Positions 18,508 through 27,106 of a DNA stretch of 64,000 nt are shown in pieces. The translations under genes were made by a program, and so were the position numbers. Source of the DNA: Pseudothioglobus sp905182815 (GTDB taxonomy: Bacteria; Pseudomonadota; Gammaproteobacteria; PS1; Pseudothioglobaceae). The notes beneath the pieces are model-generated. The model worked only from the letters and a program-made list of their open reading frames with translations. It had not been told where the DNA came from and ran no database searches. The DNA lies in contig NZ_CP159805.1 of NCBI RefSeq assembly GCF_048087625.1, positions 806,001-870,000 of the forward strand, read 5' to 3'. Position 1 is the first letter of the stretch; every line of letters begins with the position of its first letter.

Positions 18508-19350
18508 ATGATTCGCCTGTTTTTATCTTTATGCTCTATTTTGCCTCTTAAGATTAATCATATATTTGGGGCATTAATAGGTAAATTACTATATATTTTT
18601 GGTTCTGAAGCAAAAAAAGTTTCAGTCCAAAATATTGAAATTTGTTTTCCTGAGCTCAGCCTTAAAGACCAAAAGTCTCTTGTTAAAAATGCATTAATTC
18701 ATACAGGCAAAAATTTAACCGAATCTGGTTTAATTTGGAATCAAAGCTTTTCAAAAAATGTGAACTATGTTCGTGATTTTAATGGTGAACATTATTTAGA
18801 CAATCAAAAAAAAACTATTCTACTGTTACCTCATATTGGATGCTGGGAGCTAACAGGTAGGGTTCTTGCTAATACAAGAAAAGTTACGTTTATGTATAAA
18901 CCACTAAAAAGTCAAAAACAAAATGATTATTTATTTAAGCGCAGAAATAAAGGTAACTTGACTATGGCTAGCGCTGATAAATCTGGAATCCTGAAGATTC
19001 AACGCGCATTAAAAAATAATGAACTTATTGGGATGTTACCTGATCAAGACCCAGGAGGGGAAGGGGGCATTATGTCTCCATTTTTTAATAAAAAGGCTAA
19101 TACAATGACCTTGCTTGCTAAAATTGCAAATAAGAATGATCTGCAGGTATTAATGTTTTGGGCCAAAAGACTTCCTAAAGGAAGGGGTTATGAGCTTAAT
19201 CTCGAGCCAGTTGAGCTTAATTTAAATGGTGATACTTTAGAAGACCAGGTTGCATCCATGAACAACTGTATTGAAGATTTAATTAGAAAGATGCCAGAGC
19301 AGTATATGTGGAGTTATAAACGATTTAAATCAACGCATACATACGGCTAA
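18508..19350 (+). CDS. Lipid A biosynthesis acyltransferase, LpxL/HtrB family
   Basis: Inner-membrane acyltransferase of 280 residues. The catalytic motif PHIGCWE (H-x4-E) appears near residue 109, followed by PDQDPGGEGG and the SPFFN segment of the family. It would add a secondary acyl chain to lipid A. It starts 2 bases after the TolC-like gene. Which of LpxL or LpxM it corresponds to cannot be decided here. Confidence 0.88.
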   Translation: MIRLFLSLCSILPLKINHIFGALIGKLLYIFGSEAKKVSVQNIEICFPELSLKDQKSLVKNALIHTGKNLTESGLIWNQSFSKNVNYVRDFNGEHYLDNQKKTILLLPHIGCWELTGRVLANTRKVTFMYKPLKSQKQNDYLFKRRNKGNLTMASADKSGILKIQRALKNNELIGMLPDQDPGGEGGIMSPFFNKKANTMTLLAKIANKNDLQVLMFWAKRLPKGRGYELNLEPVELNLNGDTLEDQVASMNNCIEDLIRKMPEQYMWSYKRFKSTHTYG

Positions 19351-19409
19351 TTATCTGAATCCAAGTAATTGTTATTTTATTGTCACAAAAATCTTGTCAT
19401 TATCAATAA

Positions 19410-19418
19410 TGGTATAAT
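19410..19418 (+). promoter_or_regulatory. Extended -10 promoter element for cysE
   Basis: TGGTATAAT, a TGn extended -10 hexamer, lies just upstream of cysE. I see no well-spaced -35 box, which an extended -10 can tolerate. The predicted transcript would have a leader of only a few bases. Confidence 0.5.
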
Positions 19419-19424
19419 TTATCT

Positions 19425-20096
19425 ATGAGAATTTTTGAAGATGTAAGAAGCGTGTTTGATCGCGATCCAGCAGCAAGAAATGTATTTGAAATACTTACCT
19501 GTTATTCAGGGGTCCAGGCCGTAATTATTTATCGTTTAACTCATTTATTATGGGGTTATAAGCTCTTCTGGCTTGCGCGCTTTATTTCTACTTTTGCTCG
19601 CTGGTTTACTGGTATTGAAATCCATCCTGGTGCTGTCATTGGGAGACGCTTTTTTATTGACCATGGTATGGGCGTTGTTATTGGTGAAACTGCTGAGATT
19701 GGTGATGACTGCATGATGTATCACGGAGTTACGCTCGGTGGAACCTCTTGGGATAAAGAGAAGCGCCATCCCACATTAAAAGACGGCGTAGTTATTGGGG
19801 CGGGTGCAAAAATTCTAGGCCCAATTACCCTGGGCCTTAATGTTAGAGTTGGCTCAAACTCAGTTGTAGTAAGGTCAGTTGATGACAATGACACTGTAGT
19901 TGGCATCCCAGGACGCGTCGTTGTTAAGAAGGCTAGTGAGAGCGATACGTTTGACTCTTACGCTGCAAGCTCAAGTGGTCGCTCAAATGATCCTACTATT
20001 CAAGCTGTTGATTCTATTATTGAGCGATTAGCTGAAATCGACAAGAAAATAGCCAATCTGCCTGATGATTCTAAGCCCATAAAAGAAGACTCATAA
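19425..20096 (+). CDS. cysE: Serine O-acetyltransferase
   Basis: Makes O-acetylserine for cysteine synthesis. The 223-residue protein is a short CysE with left-handed beta-helix hexapeptide repeats and the active-site DHGMGVVIGETAEIG region; the GGTSWDKEKRHP segment is typical. Its position just before the isc operon fits a supply of cysteine for IscS, though it has its own promoter and a 100-base gap before iscR. Confidence 0.93.
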   Translation: MRIFEDVRSVFDRDPAARNVFEILTCYSGVQAVIIYRLTHLLWGYKLFWLARFISTFARWFTGIEIHPGAVIGRRFFIDHGMGVVIGETAEIGDDCMMYHGVTLGGTSWDKEKRHPTLKDGVVIGAGAKILGPITLGLNVRVGSNSVVVRSVDDNDTVVGIPGRVVVKKASESDTFDSYAASSSGRSNDPTIQAVDSIIERLAEIDKKIANLPDDSKPIKEDS

Positions 20097-20130
20097 ATTG
20101 TTGAAAATAAGTAATTGTTGAGTGAATTTA

Positions 20131-20164
20131 ATACTTGACTATTTTCGTAGGTTACTAGTATAAT
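20131..20164 (+). promoter_or_regulatory. isc promoter with overlapping IscR type-1 operator
   Basis: TTGACT (20135-20140) and TATAAT (20159-20164) are spaced by 18 bases. The 25 bases 20131-20155 agree at 21 positions with the type-1 IscR consensus as I recall it from E. coli, with a perfect left half (ATACTTGACTA) covering the -35 box. This supports autorepression of the operon by 2Fe-2S IscR. Confidence 0.75.
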
Positions 20165-20196
20165 TTCCTTGAATTTTTTAATAAACTAATAATGTT

Positions 20197-20625
20197 ATGC
20201 AACTAACTACTAAAGGAAGATATGCAGTAACTGCAATGCTTGATCTTGCATCTAATGAGTCAGCTAAACCTGTCACATTGGATATGATTTCTCAAAGGCA
20301 AAATATCTCACTTTCTTACTTAGAGCAGCTCTTTGCTAAGTTAAGAAAAGCATCTTTGGTTAAAAGTGTTCGAGGTCCAGGAGGCGGCTATCTTTTAAAT
20401 GTTAACGCTGTGGATGTTACTCTTACACAAATTATTGAAGCTGTTGATGAGAATATAGATTTACGTCGCTGTCACGGCTCAAAAGACTGTTTAAGGGGTA
20501 AGCAGTGTTTGTCACATCACTTGTGGTGTGAGGTAAGTGACCAAATAAGAGGGTTTCTGAGTACCAGAAATCTTCAACAGGTCATTGATGATTATAAAAT
20601 TAATCAAGATATACAATTACATTAA
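20197..20625 (+). CDS. iscR: Fe-S cluster regulator IscR
   Basis: Rrf2-family transcription factor that senses Fe-S status and represses the isc operon. The N-terminal winged helix begins MQLTTKGRYAVTAMLDLA; three cysteines in the C-x5-C-x5-C pattern (CHGSKDCLRGKQC, about residues 92-104) are the cluster ligands. A good match to its own type-1 operator lies in the promoter. 142 residues; iscS follows by 17 bases. Confidence 0.95.
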   Translation: MQLTTKGRYAVTAMLDLASNESAKPVTLDMISQRQNISLSYLEQLFAKLRKASLVKSVRGPGGGYLLNVNAVDVTLTQIIEAVDENIDLRRCHGSKDCLRGKQCLSHHLWCEVSDQIRGFLSTRNLQQVIDDYKINQDIQLH

Positions 20626-20642
20626 TTAAAGGAATATAAATA

Positions 20643-21857
20643 ATGCTAACTCCAACTTATATGGACTATTCATCTACTACTCCAGTAGATCAACGTGTTG
20701 CTAAAAAAATGGCTAAATTCTTAACAATGGAAGGTGACTTTGGGAACCCTGCTTCACGCTCCCATTTTTATGGATGGCAGGCTGAAAAAGCGGTCGATGA
20801 GGCGCGCTCACAAGTAGCAGATTTAGTAGGGGCTGATCCAAGAGAGATTGTTTGGACTTCAGGCGCAACTGAGTCAAATAATCTAGCAATCAAAGGTATT
20901 GCGCACTTTTATGAAAAGCGTGGTAAACATATTATTACCCTAAAAACTGAACATAAAGCGGTCTTAGATACTTGCCGCCAACTAGAAAGAGAGGGTTTTG
21001 AGGTTACTTACTTAGATCCATTGCCAAATGGTTTATTGGACATGGATGTATTTAAAAAAACAATAAGAGAGGATACAATTCTTGCCTCAATTATGCATGT
21101 TAATAACGAGATTGGTGTTATCCAGGATTTACAAGCTATTGGTGATATTTGCAGAGAAAATAAGGTATTTTTTCATGTGGATGCTGCTCAATCGGTTGGA
21201 AAGTTAGAAATCAATTTAGAGTCACTTCCAGTTGATTTAATGAGCTTTTCAGCGCATAAGATTTATGGACCCAAGGGAATGGGAGCACTTTATGTGTCTC
21301 GTAAGCCAAGAGTCAGACTTGAGGCTCAGATGCATGGCGGCGGTCATGAGCGCGGAATGAGGTCTGGCACGTTAGCCACTCATCAAATTGTTGGTATTGG
21401 TGAAGCGTTTGCAATTGCTAAAGCTGAAATGAAAGATGAAGGTATAAGGGTTCAAAAACTTCGTGATAGACTTCTTGCTGGATTTTCTGACATGGAGGAG
21501 GTTGTTGTTAATGGTGATCTAGACCAAAGAATTTCAGGAAACTTGAATATAAGTTTTAACTACGTTGAAGGTGAATCGCTAATGATGGCGATTTCTGATG
21601 TAGCGGTGTCTTCTGGCTCTGCTTGCACTTCATCAAGCTTAGAGCCTTCTTATGTGCTTCGAGCTTTAGGGCTTACTGATGAACTGGCACACAGCTCTAT
21701 TCGTTTCAGTGTTGGTCGATATACAACTGAAAAAGATGTTGATGATGCAATTACACTGGTTCGTGAAAAAGTTCAAAAATTAAGGGATTTATCGCCTCTA
21801 TGGGATATGTTTAAGGATGGGGTTGATTTAAGTACAGTTGAATGGGCTGCGCATTAA
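20643..21857 (+). CDS. iscS: Cysteine desulfurase IscS
   Basis: PLP enzyme that takes sulfur from cysteine for Fe-S assembly. The PLP-lysine region FSAHKIYGPKG is near residue 205, and the mobile catalytic cysteine loop SSGSACTSSS near 325. Length 404 residues and the C-terminal WAAH ending match housekeeping IscS. Second gene of the isc operon. Confidence 0.97.
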   Translation: MLTPTYMDYSSTTPVDQRVAKKMAKFLTMEGDFGNPASRSHFYGWQAEKAVDEARSQVADLVGADPREIVWTSGATESNNLAIKGIAHFYEKRGKHIITLKTEHKAVLDTCRQLEREGFEVTYLDPLPNGLLDMDVFKKTIREDTILASIMHVNNEIGVIQDLQAIGDICRENKVFFHVDAAQSVGKLEINLESLPVDLMSFSAHKIYGPKGMGALYVSRKPRVRLEAQMHGGGHERGMRSGTLATHQIVGIGEAFAIAKAEMKDEGIRVQKLRDRLLAGFSDMEEVVVNGDLDQRISGNLNISFNYVEGESLMMAISDVAVSSGSACTSSSLEPSYVLRALGLTDELAHSSIRFSVGRYTTEKDVDDAITLVREKVQKLRDLSPLWDMFKDGVDLSTVEWAAH

Positions 21858-21928
21858 GCAGGCTAAGTGTTTAAATCAATAAAATATAACGGTATAGAGT
21901 AAAATTAAACTTAAATTCGGAGTAATTT

Positions 21929-22309
21929 ATGGCATATGGTAAAAAAGTAATGGATCACTATGAAAACCCACGTAATGTTGGAGTTTTAGATAAGGATGCT
22001 GCAAATGTAGGAACAGGAATGGTTGGAGCTCCTGCTTGCGGCGACGTCATGAGATTGCAAATTCAAATAAATGATGAAGGTGTAATCGAAGAGGCTAAAT
22101 TTAAAACATATGGGTGCGGCTCAGCAATTGCCTCATCATCTCTTTTAACCGAGTGGGTTAAAGGAAAGACGTTGGATGAGGCAGCTCAGATTAAAAATAC
22201 TGAAATTGTAGAAGAGTTAGAGCTACCTCCCGTAAAGATTCATTGTTCAGTTCTGGCTGAAGATGCAATAAAAGCAGCCATTAATGATCTGAAGAGTAAG
22301 GCTAGCTAA
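21929..22309 (+). CDS. iscU: Fe-S scaffold IscU
   Basis: Scaffold on which the cluster is built. The three ligand cysteines are in GAPACGDVM, GCGSAIASSS and IHCSVLAE, and the HscA-recognition motif LPPVK precedes the third. 126 residues, starting ATG 21929 with GGAG upstream. The 71-base spacer after iscS is longer than others in the operon. Confidence 0.97.
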   Translation: MAYGKKVMDHYENPRNVGVLDKDAANVGTGMVGAPACGDVMRLQIQINDEGVIEEAKFKTYGCGSAIASSSLLTEWVKGKTLDEAAQIKNTEIVEELELPPVKIHCSVLAEDAIKAAINDLKSKAS

Positions 22310-22314
22310 TAATT

Positions 22315-22638
22315 ATGGCAATAACGTTAACTGAAAAAGCGGCAGAGAGAATGAGCGATTACTTAGCTAATCGAGGCACAGGTGTCGGCGTAAGGCTCTC
22401 TGTTCAAACGACAGGCTGCTCTGGTCTTGGTTACAACATGGAATTTGTTGATGCAGTTAATGACGATGACACCCTGTTTGATGATAAGGGCGTTAAAGTT
22501 ATTGTTGATGCTAAAAGCTTAATTTATATCGATGGTACTGAAGTTGATTACCAAAAAGAAGGCCTAAACGAAGGTTTTGAGTTTAACAATCCAAATTCGA
22601 AAGCTGAATGTGGTTGTGGCGAATCCTTTACTGTTTAA
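22315..22638 (+). CDS. iscA: Fe-S assembly A-type carrier IscA
   Basis: A-type iron or cluster carrier of 107 residues. The three conserved cysteines appear as TGCSG and, at the C-terminus, CGCGESF. It starts 5 bases after iscU and precedes hscB. Confidence 0.96.
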   Translation: MAITLTEKAAERMSDYLANRGTGVGVRLSVQTTGCSGLGYNMEFVDAVNDDDTLFDDKGVKVIVDAKSLIYIDGTEVDYQKEGLNEGFEFNNPNSKAECGCGESFTV

Positions 22639-22671
22639 TACGTTTTCGTTAGTTCTCAAGGTAAAACCCTA

Positions 22672-23187
22672 ATGCAAAATTATTTTGAGTTATTTGATCT
22701 TGAAACATCATTCTTTATAGATGATGATCAGCTCAAATCTTCTTATCGAAAAGAAATATCCAGGTTTCACCCGGATAAATATGCCACAAAGAGTGAGTCT
22801 GAAAAGCTTCAAGCACTTCAGAATACATCGCTTTTAAATACAGCATTTACCTCTCTTAAAACCCCATTAAATCGTGCAAGTTATTTACTTAAGATGCAGG
22901 GTTTAGATCCATTTGATGAGAGAGATACTGTAATGAATCATGATTTTTTGATCTCTCAGATTGACTTACGTGAAGAGCTTGAGGTAATTGAGGAAGATCG
23001 AGATAGCTTTAGCTTAGAGGGCTTTTTGGAGCGTGTTGATCTTCATATTGAAGAGAATACAGAATCAATTTATAAGGCTTTTGAGCTTAAGAGTGACCTC
23101 ATGGATATCAAAATGAATGTGCGAGAACTCAAGTTTTATGATCAGCTCTATAAAGAAGCTAATAAATTAATGGACGAACTGCTCTAA
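22672..23187 (+). CDS. hscB: J-protein co-chaperone HscB
   Basis: Co-chaperone that delivers IscU to HscA. The N-terminal J domain has an intact HPDKY motif near residue 33, followed by the C-terminal helical IscU-binding domain. 171 residues is typical. This intact HPD is a useful contrast with the HPD-less J-like domains in the accessory island. Confidence 0.95.
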   Translation: MQNYFELFDLETSFFIDDDQLKSSYRKEISRFHPDKYATKSESEKLQALQNTSLLNTAFTSLKTPLNRASYLLKMQGLDPFDERDTVMNHDFLISQIDLREELEVIEEDRDSFSLEGFLERVDLHIEENTESIYKAFELKSDLMDIKMNVRELKFYDQLYKEANKLMDELL

Positions 23188-23198
23188 GGATTTAGTTT

Positions 23199-25043
23199 AT
23201 GGCGTTATTACAAATTTCAGAGCCCGGCCAATCCACTGCGCCACACCACCACAATTTGGCTTGTGGTATTGATTTAGGTACAACCAACTCACTAGTGGCT
23301 AGCGTAATGAGTGGTGAGACAAAACTAGTTTTAGATCAAAGCGATAGGGCAATCCTTCCATCAGTCGTTTATTGTGGCTCTAAGGAGCTTATCGTTGGCC
23401 ATGAAGCGCTTGATTTGGCAATAAAAGACCCAACAAACACAATTCTATCAATTAAGCGTTTTATGGGAATTGGCTATAGTGAAGCAAAAGAAATTAAAAA
23501 TTTACCCTATGATTTTGAAGATCATAAAGGTAGCGTTTTATTTAAAACTGCAATTGGCAGCCTCTCAGCTATTGAAATTTCAGCAAAAATTCTCTCTACC
23601 TTAAAGACTCGAGCCGAAGGAGCTCTTGGTGGTGAGCTAAAAGGTGCGGTAATTACAGTCCCTGCATATTTCAATGATGCCCAGAGACAATCTACTAAGG
23701 ACTCAGCCAAACTTGCAGGAATAAATGTCTTAAGGCTTCTTAATGAGCCAACAGCGGCTGCAATTGCATACGGTTTGGAGTCTGGCGAAGAGGGTGTTCA
23801 TGCGGTTTATGATCTAGGCGGAGGTACGTTTGATATATCAATACTAAATTTCACTAAAGGAGTTTTTGAGGTCCTTTCAACGGGCGGTGACTCAAGTTTG
23901 GGCGGTGACGATTTTGATAACTTAATTTTCGATGATTGTACCCATTCACTAAATCTGACTAACTTAACTGCTTCGCAAATTCAAACAGTTAGAAAACTCT
24001 CAAAGTTAGCAAAAGAAGAGCTATCAGTCAATGAGGCTGCTGAATTTACAATTGAAGGTCAGCTCTATAAGATTACAAAGTCTCATTTTGATGATATGAG
24101 TGAGCCTCTAATCAAAAGAACATTACTTCTAACAAAGCGAGCTTTGAGAGATGCTGACGTTAATATATCTGAAGTTAAAGAGGTTATTATGGTTGGCGGC
24201 TCAACTCGAATGAGCTCAATAAGAGAGCGAGTTGGAGAAGTCTTTAATAGGCCTGTTTTGTGCTCTATTAACCCGGATGAGGTTGTAGCCAAGGGCGCTG
24301 CAATTCAGGCAAACATATTAGTCGGCAATAAAAGTAGAGACGACGTATTACTGTTAGACGTTCTGCCTCTTTCTTTAGGTCTTGAGACTATGGGCGGATT
24401 AGTGGAGAAGGTGATTCATAGAAATACCACAATACCAATCACTAGGGCTCAAGAGTTTACGACCTACAAAGATGGCCAGACTGGAATGAGTATTCATGTA
24501 TTTCAGGGTGAGCGCGAGCTTACAAAAGATTGTAGATCACTCGGACGTTTCGAGTTAAAAGGAATCCCTCCAATGGTTGCCGGGAGAGCTCGCATTCTAG
24601 TTGAATTTCAAGTGGATGCAGATGGCTTGCTATCGGTTTCAGCTAAAGAGGAAACTTCTGGCGTTAAATCTGAAATAGCTATTAAGCCTTCATTTGGTCT
24701 TAGTGACTCAGATATGGAAAAAATGCTTAAAGACTCTGTTGTATTTGCCCAAGAAGATATTATCTTAAGGCAGCTTCAAGAGCAGAAAGTTGATGCAACA
24801 AGGACTATAGAGGCAATTGATTCAGCTTTACATGCTGATAAAATCCTTCTAGATGAAGCGATGCTTAAAACCATCCTTCAATCAAGAGACTATTTATCAT
24901 CAATAATAGAGTCTGATGATGTTGCTCTCATAAAAAATGCAACCCTAGATCTTGAAAAAGTTAGCTCAAAATTTGTTGAGATGAGAATGAACAAGTCAAT
25001 AATGAGCGCGATGAAAGGTCATAAAATTGATGAATTTAACTAA
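23199..25043 (+). CDS. hscA: Hsp70-class chaperone HscA
   Basis: Specialised Hsp70 that releases the cluster from IscU. ATPase motifs GIDLGTTNS, DLGGGTFDISI and VGGSTRM are intact, followed by the beta substrate domain and a helical lid; 614 residues. The order iscRSUA-hscBA-fdx is canonical. It is clearly distinct from the two Hsp70-like genes in the island at 54969 and 58645. Confidence 0.96.
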   Translation: MALLQISEPGQSTAPHHHNLACGIDLGTTNSLVASVMSGETKLVLDQSDRAILPSVVYCGSKELIVGHEALDLAIKDPTNTILSIKRFMGIGYSEAKEIKNLPYDFEDHKGSVLFKTAIGSLSAIEISAKILSTLKTRAEGALGGELKGAVITVPAYFNDAQRQSTKDSAKLAGINVLRLLNEPTAAAIAYGLESGEEGVHAVYDLGGGTFDISILNFTKGVFEVLSTGGDSSLGGDDFDNLIFDDCTHSLNLTNLTASQIQTVRKLSKLAKEELSVNEAAEFTIEGQLYKITKSHFDDMSEPLIKRTLLLTKRALRDADVNISEVKEVIMVGGSTRMSSIRERVGEVFNRPVLCSINPDEVVAKGAAIQANILVGNKSRDDVLLLDVLPLSLGLETMGGLVEKVIHRNTTIPITRAQEFTTYKDGQTGMSIHVFQGERELTKDCRSLGRFELKGIPPMVAGRARILVEFQVDADGLLSVSAKEETSGVKSEIAIKPSFGLSDSDMEKMLKDSVVFAQEDIILRQLQEQKVDATRTIEAIDSALHADKILLDEAMLKTILQSRDYLSSIIESDDVALIKNATLDLEKVSSKFVEMRMNKSIMSAMKGHKIDEFN

Positions 25044-25061
25044 TAACTATAAACTATCACT

Positions 25062-25400
25062 ATGCCTCAATTAATTATCCTGCCAAATGAAGAATTTTGC
25101 CCTGAGGGCATTGTTATTGAAACAAATACTGGAACGAGTGTTTGCAGAGCTTTGCTTGACAACGGTATTGAAATTGAGCATGCCTGTGAAATGTCGAACG
25201 CCTGTACAACATGTCACATATACGTTCGAGAGGGTTTTGACTCAATCGAAGAGTCTGATGAAATCGAAGATGACCTTCTTGATAAAGCCTGGGGGCTTGA
25301 TCCTGATTCAAGACTATCTTGTCAGGCTATTGTTCTAGAGGAAGACTTAGTTATTGAAATTCCAAGGTACACGATTAATCAGGTGTCAGAAAATCACTAA
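25062..25400 (+). CDS. fdx: ISC-type 2Fe-2S ferredoxin
   Basis: Electron donor for Fe-S assembly. The four cluster ligands are in CEMSNACTTC and SCQAI, the adrenodoxin-type pattern. 112 residues, ATG 25062, 18 bases after hscA. It ends the canonical isc operon; iscX is not seen, and a membrane protein gene follows instead. Confidence 0.96.
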   Translation: MPQLIILPNEEFCPEGIVIETNTGTSVCRALLDNGIEIEHACEMSNACTTCHIYVREGFDSIEESDEIEDDLLDKAWGLDPDSRLSCQAIVLEEDLVIEIPRYTINQVSENH

Positions 25401-25421
25401 ACTTTAAAAAAGAGAGTGCTT

Positions 25422-25892
25422 ATGTTTTTAGATAAAATTAATGACGGTTTTTGGGCTTGTAAGCATACGTGGGCAAAAAGCGCTAATAATACAAAGTGGT
25501 GCCTCATTGGCTGTGCTACTGGTGAATTTGCGACATTGGCCTATTTCAGCTACTCTGGCATCACAAGTGACCTCGTTCTTTATAGTGCTGTTTGGTACTT
25601 ATTTGCCGCGCTGCCTCTCATTAATGGCCTAATAACAAGTGTCATCTTGGAAACGATCATTCTTATCAGGTCAAATTTTGATTTTGCAAACGCCTTAAAA
25701 ACGGCGCTAGGGATGTCTTTTATTTCAATGCTGATGATGGAAGTCGCGATGATGTTTACAGACTTGGTTTTTACAGGCGGCGTTTTGGGCCTAAATTATT
25801 TTGCGATCCCTTTAATGCTTTTAGTCGGTTTTTTAGCTCCTTGGCCCTATAATTACTGGCGCTTAAAGAAGTTTAATAAGGCTTGTCACTAA
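25422..25892 (+). CDS. Four-helix inner membrane protein, possibly DUF4396-like
   Basis: A 156-residue protein with about four hydrophobic helices. The N-terminal segment has Trp residues and NTKWCLIGCATGE, which resembles the CxxGCxxG-type start of DUF4396 proteins; I am not certain of that match. ATG 25422 follows AGAGAG by 5 bases and is preferred over GTG 25416. It occupies the place after fdx and probably shares the isc transcript, ending in a hairpin. Function unknown. Confidence 0.65.
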   Translation: MFLDKINDGFWACKHTWAKSANNTKWCLIGCATGEFATLAYFSYSGITSDLVLYSAVWYLFAALPLINGLITSVILETIILIRSNFDFANALKTALGMSFISMLMMEVAMMFTDLVFTGGVLGLNYFAIPLMLLVGFLAPWPYNYWRLKKFNKACH

Positions 25893-25918
25893 CCTCTCCC
25901 AATAAAGTGAGAGGTTAG
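25889..25918 (+). terminator. Hairpin between convergent genes
   Basis: A perfect 10-bp stem (25889-25898 with 25909-25918) overlaps the stop codon of the membrane protein gene and lies between it and mrp on the opposite strand. The flanks are AT-rich without a long T-run, so termination may be bidirectional and partial. Confidence 0.6.
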
Positions 25919-25933
25919 TTAATTTATAATCTC

Positions 25934-27016
25934 TTACTCGATTGTAATCTTTGGAAAAGCACCAATTGACTCGCTTTGAAGCGACAATGTCGCAGCAACA
26001 TTCCTTGCAATTTCCTGATACATCATTGAGACTTTACTCTCTGGATCTTTAGCAACGCTAGGCGTTCCTTCGTCAACATCAGTTCTGATTTCAAGTTTAA
26101 GTGGAAGCGCCCCAAGAAACTTCGTTTTAGAGGAAGCCGCCATTCGCTCACCGCCGCCATTACCAAAAATCTCTTCAGCGTGATTACAGTTTGAGCAAAT
26201 ATGAATCGACATGTTTTCAACGATACCTAATATTGGAATATTTACTTTTTCGAACATCGCTAAACCTTTCTGAGCGTCAATTAGAGCAATGTCTTGAGGC
26301 GTTGTAACAATGACAGCACCGCTGACAGGAATTTTTTGGGAAAGCGTCAGCTGAGTGTCACCCGTTCCTGGCGGAAGGTCGACAATCATGTAGTCCACAT
26401 TTTCCCATTCTGTGTTCTTTAAAAGCTGCTCTAAGGCCTGAGTTACCATCGGGCCGCGCCATACCATAGGAGAGGCTTCTTCAACTAAAAACCCAATAGA
26501 CATTGCCTGAATGCCATGCGCCAGAACTGGCTTCATGTTGCCTTCTTTAGACTCTTCGGGCCTAAGATCTTTAACGCCTAGCATGCGCGGCTGAGAGGGG
26601 CCATAAATGTCCGCATCGAGGAGTGCAACGTTTGCACCTTCGGACTGAAGAGAGAGCGCAATGTTAACAGCAGTCGTTGACTTTCCAACGCCGCCCTTGC
26701 CTGAGGCAACAGCAATAATATTTTTAACTCCTGGCAGCGCAGGTACTCCGCCTTGAACCGCATAAGCTGCTATTTTTGACTTGATAGAAATATTTGAGTA
26801 ATTAACGCCTTCCTTTGAGAGCGCTTCTTCGACAGAACCTTTAAGGTCTTCATGATAGTTAATCGCAGGATATTTAAGTAGCAATTCAACGTTCACTATC
26901 TCATCGTCAATAGATATATTTTTAACGTTCTCAGATGAAACAAGGTCTAAGCCTGTATGAACATCGATAACAGTGCTAAGAATTTTTTGTATTGAGTCTT
27001 CGGTTAAATTTGTCAA
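25934..27016 (-). CDS. apbC: Mrp/ApbC Fe-S cluster carrier ATPase
   Basis: P-loop ATPase that carries and transfers Fe-S clusters. An N-terminal MIP18/DUF59-like domain (about residues 1-85) precedes the deviant Walker A GKGGVGKST near residue 110, and the cluster-binding CxxC (ICSNC) lies near 275. 360 residues. It converges on the isc operon, consistent with a shared task. Confidence 0.93.
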   Translation of the reverse strand: MTNLTEDSIQKILSTVIDVHTGLDLVSSENVKNISIDDEIVNVELLLKYPAINYHEDLKGSVEEALSKEGVNYSNISIKSKIAAYAVQGGVPALPGVKNIIAVASGKGGVGKSTTAVNIALSLQSEGANVALLDADIYGPSQPRMLGVKDLRPEESKEGNMKPVLAHGIQAMSIGFLVEEASPMVWRGPMVTQALEQLLKNTEWENVDYMIVDLPPGTGDTQLTLSQKIPVSGAVIVTTPQDIALIDAQKGLAMFEKVNIPILGIVENMSIHICSNCNHAEEIFGNGGGERMAASSKTKFLGALPLKLEIRTDVDEGTPSVAKDPESKVSMMYQEIARNVAATLSLQSESIGAFPKITIE

Positions 27017-27106
27017 TTTGGTGACCTCAGTCGGTAAAATAGCGCTATTTTATCGTACAACTATCTTGGGAATCCTTAATAATATTGGGATTATTGATAA
27101 CAAATT

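Noticed and set aside
25087..25338. Overlapping 83-residue frame within fdx
   Set aside because: Out-of-frame shadow of a gene with all four ferredoxin cysteines; no signal of its own.
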